A DNA stretch of 19,711 bases, from assembly GCA_964443525.1 (NCBI GenBank), contig CAYUCY010000028.1, forward strand, positions 1 to 19,711, written 5' to 3'. The position numbers and the translations under genes were made by a program. Under the pieces are notes generated by a model, which worked only from the letters and a program-made list of their open reading frames with translations, did no database searches and was not told the origin of the DNA. This stretch comes from CAYUCY01 sp964443525 (GTDB lineage: Bacteria > Pseudomonadota > Alphaproteobacteria > Caedimonadales > Caedimonadaceae). Positions 16,007-19,711 of the stretch are shown in pieces; position 1 is the first letter of the stretch; the number at the start of each line of letters is the position of its first letter.

Positions 16007-16900
16007 TTATTTTGAAGGAAGATGCTTGAGATACATCTCACAACATGCCTTGGCAAGGGTTCTGACACGAGCTATGTAGCTGGCACGCTCAAGAACGGAA
16101 ATAACCCCCCGTGCATCCAAAAGATTGAAGAGATGGCTTGCCTTAATACATTGGTCATAGGCTGGTAAGGCCAATTCTTGCTTGAGAATGGCCTGACATT
16201 CTTCTTCCGCATCTTTAAAATGACGCAAGAGCATATCGGTATTGGAATGTTCAAAATTATAAGCCGAAAACTCTCGTTCATTTCGGTGAAAGATGTCATG
16301 ATACGTCTTTTGCCGTTCATCGACTTCACCGTTCCAGTCGATATCATAAACGTTCTCTTTTTCCTGAATAGCTTGAAGCGTCAGTCGTTCGAGACCGTAG
16401 GTAAGTTCGGTGCTTACGGGATGGCACTCAATGCCTCCCATTTGTTGGAAGTAAGTAAATTGGGTGACCTCCATCCCGTCACACCAGACCTCCCAACCGA
16501 GTCCTGAAGCGCCTAACGTGGGGCTTTCCCAGTCGTCCTCCACAAAACGGATATCGTGGACGGCCGGGTCGACGCCGAGGACTTTTAAACTCTCAAGATA
16601 AAGATCCTGAACATTCAAAGGAGAAGGTTTCAAGATCACTTGAAACTGATAGTAGTGTTGCAAACGATTGGGATTATCCCCGTAACGCCCGTCTTTGGGG
16701 CGTCGCGAGGGTTGAACGAAGGCGGCCCAAACGGGGTTGGGGCCTAAAGGCCACAGCGTTGTCGCGGGATGAAAGGTTCCCGCCCCCATCTCGACATCAT
16801 AGGGTTGCAAAATAATACACCCCTGGTCGGCCCAGAATTGCTGAAGCCTTAAAATCAGGTTTTGATAACTTTTTTGTTTAAGACGAGACATTATATTCAT
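16007..16900 (-). CDS. glyQ: Glycine-tRNA ligase alpha subunit
   Basis: Catalytic subunit of the alpha2beta2 glycyl-tRNA synthetase, which activates glycine. The 297 residues are a normal length. Signatures include LQQFWADQGCIILQPYD, MGAGTFHPAT, PVWAAFVQPSRRPKDGRYG, NPNRLQHYYQFQVI and GWEVWCDGMEVTQFTYFQQ. ATG 16900 is preferred: on the minus strand GAGAG lies about 4 bases upstream. ATG 16891 (three residues shorter) has no such site. It begins only 9 bases after the stop of the TrpX-like gene, so both probably share a transcript starting upstream of 17884. No leader attenuator or riboswitch was recognised. Confidence 0.97.
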   Translation of the reverse strand: MNIMSRLKQKSYQNLILRLQQFWADQGCIILQPYDVEMGAGTFHPATTLWPLGPNPVWAAFVQPSRRPKDGRYGDNPNRLQHYYQFQVILKPSPLNVQDLYLESLKVLGVDPAVHDIRFVEDDWESPTLGASGLGWEVWCDGMEVTQFTYFQQMGGIECHPVSTELTYGLERLTLQAIQEKENVYDIDWNGEVDERQKTYHDIFHRNEREFSAYNFEHSNTDMLLRHFKDAEEECQAILKQELALPAYDQCIKASHLFNLLDARGVISVLERASYIARVRTLAKACCEMYLKHLPSK

Positions 16901-16909
16901 CAGGCTCTC

Positions 16910-17884
16910 TTAAGGGTTTTTTTTGGAATCTGGCGCAAGTAAAGCCTCTTTTATAAGATCAGGGGAAAGAGTCAAGCCAAGCTTTTCAGCCGTTTCTCGA
17001 TTCACCATTATTTTACCAAGAGACGGAGATTCGACGGTGAGCTCCTCTGCCGGGATCCCGTCAAGGATTTTAGTTACTTTTTCTCCCGCAAGAGATCCGA
17101 TGTCCGAATAAGAAAAACTTTTCGTGGCGAGCGCTCCGTTTTGAACGGAACCTGTATCGGCTGCAAAGACAGGGACCTTTCGGCTGATTGCAAGAGCTGA
17201 CAGTTGAGGCATGGCAGCAACGACAATATTGTCCTGGGGAACGTATAGTCCATCCACACCAGACATCACGGTTTTGACGGTCGTCAAAAGCTCGGAGGAC
17301 TTTGTGACGGGAATCTCTAAAACTTTGACGTCTGTGAGCTCTTCCTTCAAGCGTTGAACCGTTGCAACAGAATTGGCTTCTCCGGGATTATAGACGACAC
17401 CCAAGGTTTTGAGGGAGGGCGCCAGCCTTTTAATAAGCACTCCGTGATCTTTCAAAGAGGGGGTATCCGTAACGCCCGTGACGCCGGGGTGAGGTGCATC
17501 TTTCTCGATCAGTCCTGCGGCAACAGGATCTGTGATAGCGGCAAAGACAAGGGGTATGCGTGTTCCTTTAAGGCTCTTCAAAAGACTTTGAGCAACGGGA
17601 GTTCCGATAGCGACGACCACATCGGGGCTGAGGCCTGAAACCTGTTGGGCGATTTGAGAGGTCGTTGCGATATTTCCTTGGGCATTAAAGTAAGAAAGTT
17701 TCAGGTTAATTTTCTTTAGATCTTGATAAGCTTTTAGAGTTTTTTCGACTTCCATCCGAACTTCATCCAAGGCAGGATGTTCAATGAATTGAACAATGGC
17801 AATGGCTTTTCCTTGGGTTTCTGCCTGAACAGCAGCAGGGGAGAGGATTAAAAAAAATCCGAGGAATTTCAGAAACGCGTTCAC
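16910..17884 (-). CDS. TrpX-like ABC transporter substrate-binding protein, orphan
   Basis: Periplasmic binding protein of the PF04392 (ABC_sub_bind, TrpX-like) family, 324 residues. A signal peptide of 21 residues is clear, ending VQA before ETQGKAIAI. The body follows the family: IVQFIEHPALDEVR, VVAIGTPVAQSLL, TRIPLVFAAITDPVAAGL, GVVYNPGEANSVATVQRLKEE, DGLYVPQDN and KVPVFAADTGSVQNGALATKSFSYSD. Members usually work with a TrpY-type permease and a TrpZ-type ATPase and bind amino acids or related small molecules; the ligand here is not visible. Neither partner is adjacent: glyQ follows and a divergent GGDEF-like gene lies upstream. The start is GTG 17884, with GGAAAAG ending about 6 bases upstream and no alternative ATG in frame. 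Confidence 0.9.
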   Translation of the reverse strand: MNAFLKFLGFFLILSPAAVQAETQGKAIAIVQFIEHPALDEVRMEVEKTLKAYQDLKKINLKLSYFNAQGNIATTSQIAQQVSGLSPDVVVAIGTPVAQSLLKSLKGTRIPLVFAAITDPVAAGLIEKDAPHPGVTGVTDTPSLKDHGVLIKRLAPSLKTLGVVYNPGEANSVATVQRLKEELTDVKVLEIPVTKSSELLTTVKTVMSGVDGLYVPQDNIVVAAMPQLSALAISRKVPVFAADTGSVQNGALATKSFSYSDIGSLAGEKVTKILDGIPAEELTVESPSLGKIMVNRETAEKLGLTLSPDLIKEALLAPDSKKNP

Positions 17885-17927
17885 AGGGTCTTTTCCATTT
17901 TAATCGGGGGTTATCCGGATCCCCTGC

Positions 17928-17957
17928 ATCATAGACAATAAAAATCGAGCTTGTACA
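17928..17957 (-). promoter_or_regulatory. Possible promoter for the TrpX-like/glyQS run
   Basis: On the minus strand TGTACA (17957-17952, 4/6) and TATGAT (17933-17928, 5/6) are 18 bases apart, giving a predicted leader of about 35-40 bases before the GTG start. In that leader GGGG and CCCC flank the palindrome ATCCGGAT (17907-17924), so a small hairpin could form. Inferred by eye. Confidence 0.3.
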
Positions 17958-18056
17958 GGAGTTTTTGCCCAAAAAAGTCGAAAAATTAATCCATAGTTAA
18001 GGAGTTTTGCTTTAAGATAAAATTAAGGGGTATAAAAAAGAAGAGGGGGAATGAGA

Positions 18057-19019
18057 ATGAATCAAATATCCCAACGGCAGGTCAGCAATATTGATCTTTT
18101 GAAGCTTTACGGCGCCGTCGAGTACGAGTGGGATTTAATCAGAGATACGATTCAATGGATCGGCCCCATTCACAAGCTTCTAAATGCCAACACCCCTTTT
18201 GTCACTGGAACAAGCTTTACAAATCATCTGGACCCTGGAAACTTCTGGCAACGGGTTGAGGTTCTTTCTCGTTGCACTCAAAAAGATCCATTTTATCGGT
18301 GCAATTATGCTCTAACACTCCCTGATCTCGATCAGTGTCCCGTAGAAGAGGAAGGTCAAGTCATTTATAATAAAGAAGGTATTCCTTTGAAAATTCGAGG
18401 AAAGATCTTGTTTCTCGATGAAATTCAGGGGAAGTCGCCCGTCAATTTGAAAGGCTATGATCCTTTAACAGGACTTGCGGAAAGAGCGGTCCTTTTCGAA
18501 ACTCTCGATAGTCTGATTGAAGAAACGCGTGAAACAAAAGTTCCTGGCGCCTATTTGGCCGTTGCGATCGACCGGCTTGCACTCATGTACGTCTCTCAAT
18601 CGATTCAGGAGACGATCGAACGGGTCAAGGAAATTACGGATCTCTTAAGAAGTTCCCTGCGATTTGACGATTTTATGGGACGTATTAGCGGCAGTTGTTA
18701 CGGCATCATTTTGAAGGATTGTGATCGGTGGGGTGTCGTTCGCGCCTCAGACCGTCTGATTGATATGGTTGAGTGTGCCAAACTTGGCTTCTTAAAGGAT
18801 CAGGTCAGAATTTCCATTTCGATCGGAGGCGCCGTCTTTACCCCCGAAACAAACGACGCATTCACCGTTATGGTTGACGCGGAACGCTATCTTATCGAAT
18901 CTCAAACGACAAAAGGTCACGGAAGTATGGGCCTGCCTTTCAGCGGAAAAGTTGAGGCTGACTTGGACCGCCCTCGCACAACCGTCGAAGGTCGGCGTCG
19001 AGTTAAGGATGCGTCTTAG
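18057..19019 (+). CDS. PAS-like plus degenerate GGDEF-domain protein
   Basis: Cytosolic protein of about 320 residues. The first ~95 residues resemble a PAS sensor fold (VEYEWDLIRDTIQWIG, then ANTPF and NFWQRVEVLSR). A GGDEF-type domain begins at GYDPLTGLAERAVLFE (about 135-150, numbering from ATG 18051) and continues to SISIGGAVF and the closing MVDAERYLIESQTTKG. The position of the GGDEF signature reads RISGSCYGIIL (211-221), so the active-site motif is replaced by SGSCY and diguanylate cyclase activity is not expected. The fold may still bind nucleotide or partner proteins. No EAL domain follows. ATG 18057 is chosen over 18051 because GAGGGG (18043-18048) lies 8 bases before it and almost abuts the earlier ATG. 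It is divergent from the TrpX-like gene. Confidence 0.75.
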   Translation: MNQISQRQVSNIDLLKLYGAVEYEWDLIRDTIQWIGPIHKLLNANTPFVTGTSFTNHLDPGNFWQRVEVLSRCTQKDPFYRCNYALTLPDLDQCPVEEEGQVIYNKEGIPLKIRGKILFLDEIQGKSPVNLKGYDPLTGLAERAVLFETLDSLIEETRETKVPGAYLAVAIDRLALMYVSQSIQETIERVKEITDLLRSSLRFDDFMGRISGSCYGIILKDCDRWGVVRASDRLIDMVECAKLGFLKDQVRISISIGGAVFTPETNDAFTVMVDAERYLIESQTTKGHGSMGLPFSGKVEADLDRPRTTVEGRRRVKDAS

Positions 19020-19086
19020 TCTTTACCGTCTCCCCTTTTAGGACTATGGTGGGATGGAATAAGAAAAGATAAAGAAGGTTTCCATC

Positions 19087-19711
19087 ATGATTCAGGTCTG
19101 TGTTATGGGCGCCCGAGGTCGCATGGGTCAGTTGATTGCCCGTTACGTATGTGTCTCGAAAACGATGAATCTTTCAGCTGCCGTTGTGAGGGCCGATGAC
19201 CCTTACCTTGGACAATGTGTCGATGGTTGCCCTCTTCAGGACCTTTCCTACCAGAAAGAAAGAACGGTGGCCTTTGCTCAAAGCGACGTAGTGATTGATT
19301 TTACCTCATCAGACGCTTTTGAAGAAACCCTTGATAAAGTCATCGAAACGAAAACCCCTTACGTTTGCGGTACAACAGGGCTTACGCTTGATCAAAAGAA
19401 AAAGCTTGCTGACGCATCAAAAGTTATTCCGCTCGTCTATGCTTCCAACACCAGTGTGGGCGTGACTCTCTTAACCGAAATCGTAGAAGAGCTATCCCGA
19501 AAACTTGGTCCTGAATTTGATATTGAAATCGGCGAGTTCCATCATCGCCATAAAAAGGATGCTCCGTCCGGGACATCGCTTCTTCTCGGGGAAGCTGCAG
19601 CCCGTGGACGCGGCCTTAACCCTCGGGTGGACTTTAAAACCGGAGACCGAACAGGGGAGAGAGCACCGAACGATATCGGCTTTGCCGTCATGCGAGGAGG
19701 TGGTATTGCAG
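19087..19711 (+). CDS. dapB: 4-hydroxy-tetrahydrodipicolinate reductase, 3'-truncated
   Basis: NAD(P)H-dependent reductase forming tetrahydrodipicolinate on the way to meso-diaminopimelate and lysine. The 208 residues present begin with the Rossmann motif GARGRMG (8-14). They include the VIDFTSSDAF segment, CGTTGLT, ASNTSVGV and the catalytic EFHHRHKKDAPSGT (family His and Lys present). The window ends inside the C-terminal substrate-binding domain at MRGGGIA, about 50-60 residues short of the normal end. ATG 19087 has GAAGG at 19074-19078, 8 bases upstream. The gap from the GGDEF-like gene is 67 bases, with no clear promoter; co-transcription with it is possible. Confidence 0.95.
   Translation, partial: MIQVCVMGARGRMGQLIARYVCVSKTMNLSAAVVRADDPYLGQCVDGCPLQDLSYQKERTVAFAQSDVVIDFTSSDAFEETLDKVIETKTPYVCGTTGLTLDQKKKLADASKVIPLVYASNTSVGVTLLTEIVEELSRKLGPEFDIEIGEFHHRHKKDAPSGTSLLLGEAAARGRGLNPRVDFKTGDRTGERAPNDIGFAVMRGGGIA

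Noticed and set aside
17885..17927. T-box or glycine riboswitch in the leader of the glyQS run
   Set aside because: The leader is only about 40 bases and lacks the conserved cores; only a small GGGG/CCCC hairpin is possible.
17899..17932. Ten-codon leader frame (MMQGIRITPD) upstream of the TrpX-like gene as an attenuator peptide
   Set aside because: No run of glycine or tryptophan codons, no attenuator hairpins, and its start overlaps the predicted -10 box.

Overview
This window is a gene-dense piece of a bacterial chromosome, with about 20 protein genes, one tRNA and no gene-free stretch over 300 bases. I infer an alphaproteobacterium. It makes 5-aminolevulinate by the ALAS (C4) route. It has lepB-rnc-era-recO in that order, a thioredoxin/TPR-LON-Trm112 trio, trmN6 divergent from a polyprenyl diphosphate synthase, and the TIGR01459-type HAD protein common in this class. 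Base composition looks intermediate (roughly mid-40s to 50 percent GC by eye, not computed). Intergenic spaces are short. A lineage near Holosporales or other host-associated or deep-branching Alphaproteobacteria is plausible but not proven from this window.

Layout. 1-825 (+): 3' part of a cation diffusion facilitator, whose end overlaps the convergent hemA (728-1939, -). 2038-5199 (+): xseA, then a compact run of CnoX-like thioredoxin/TPR protein, LON-domain protein and Trm112-like protein. 5207-5944 (-): trmN6, with its stop only 7 bases from that of the Trm112 gene. 6062-7069 (+): ispB-like polyprenyl diphosphate synthase. 7147-7599 (+): an unrecognised small exported protein with a TTG start. 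7720-7796 (-): initiator tRNA-fMet. 8025-11200 (+): lepB, rnc, era, recO. 11212-17884 (-): a tight run read leftward, consisting of a TrpX-like binding protein, glyQ, glyS, cdd, a HAD-IIA protein and atoE. 18057-19019 (+): a regulator with a PAS-like N-terminus and a GGDEF domain that has lost its signature. 19087-19711 (+): dapB, cut by the window end.

How the genes fit together. Most are core functions: heme and quinone side-chain supply (hemA, ispB), DNA repair (xseA, recO), translation and RNA processing (tRNA-fMet, glyQS, trmN6, rnc, era), protein export (lepB), pyrimidine salvage (cdd) and lysine/cell-wall precursor synthesis (dapB). The CnoX-LON-Trm112 trio looks like a translationally coupled protein-quality or accessory module. 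The accessory flavour lies in the orphan binding protein heading the glyQS run, the fatty-acid transporter at the end of that run, the degenerate GGDEF protein and the small exported protein.

I found no insertion sequence, prophage, CRISPR array, rRNA or defence system, and no convincing wholly new system. The observations most worth a second look are the small exported protein with its long antisense frame, the GGDEF protein without GGDEF, the initiator tRNA with an altered anticodon stem, the orphan TrpX-like protein in front of glyQS, and the 98-base convergent overlap of the CDF gene with hemA.
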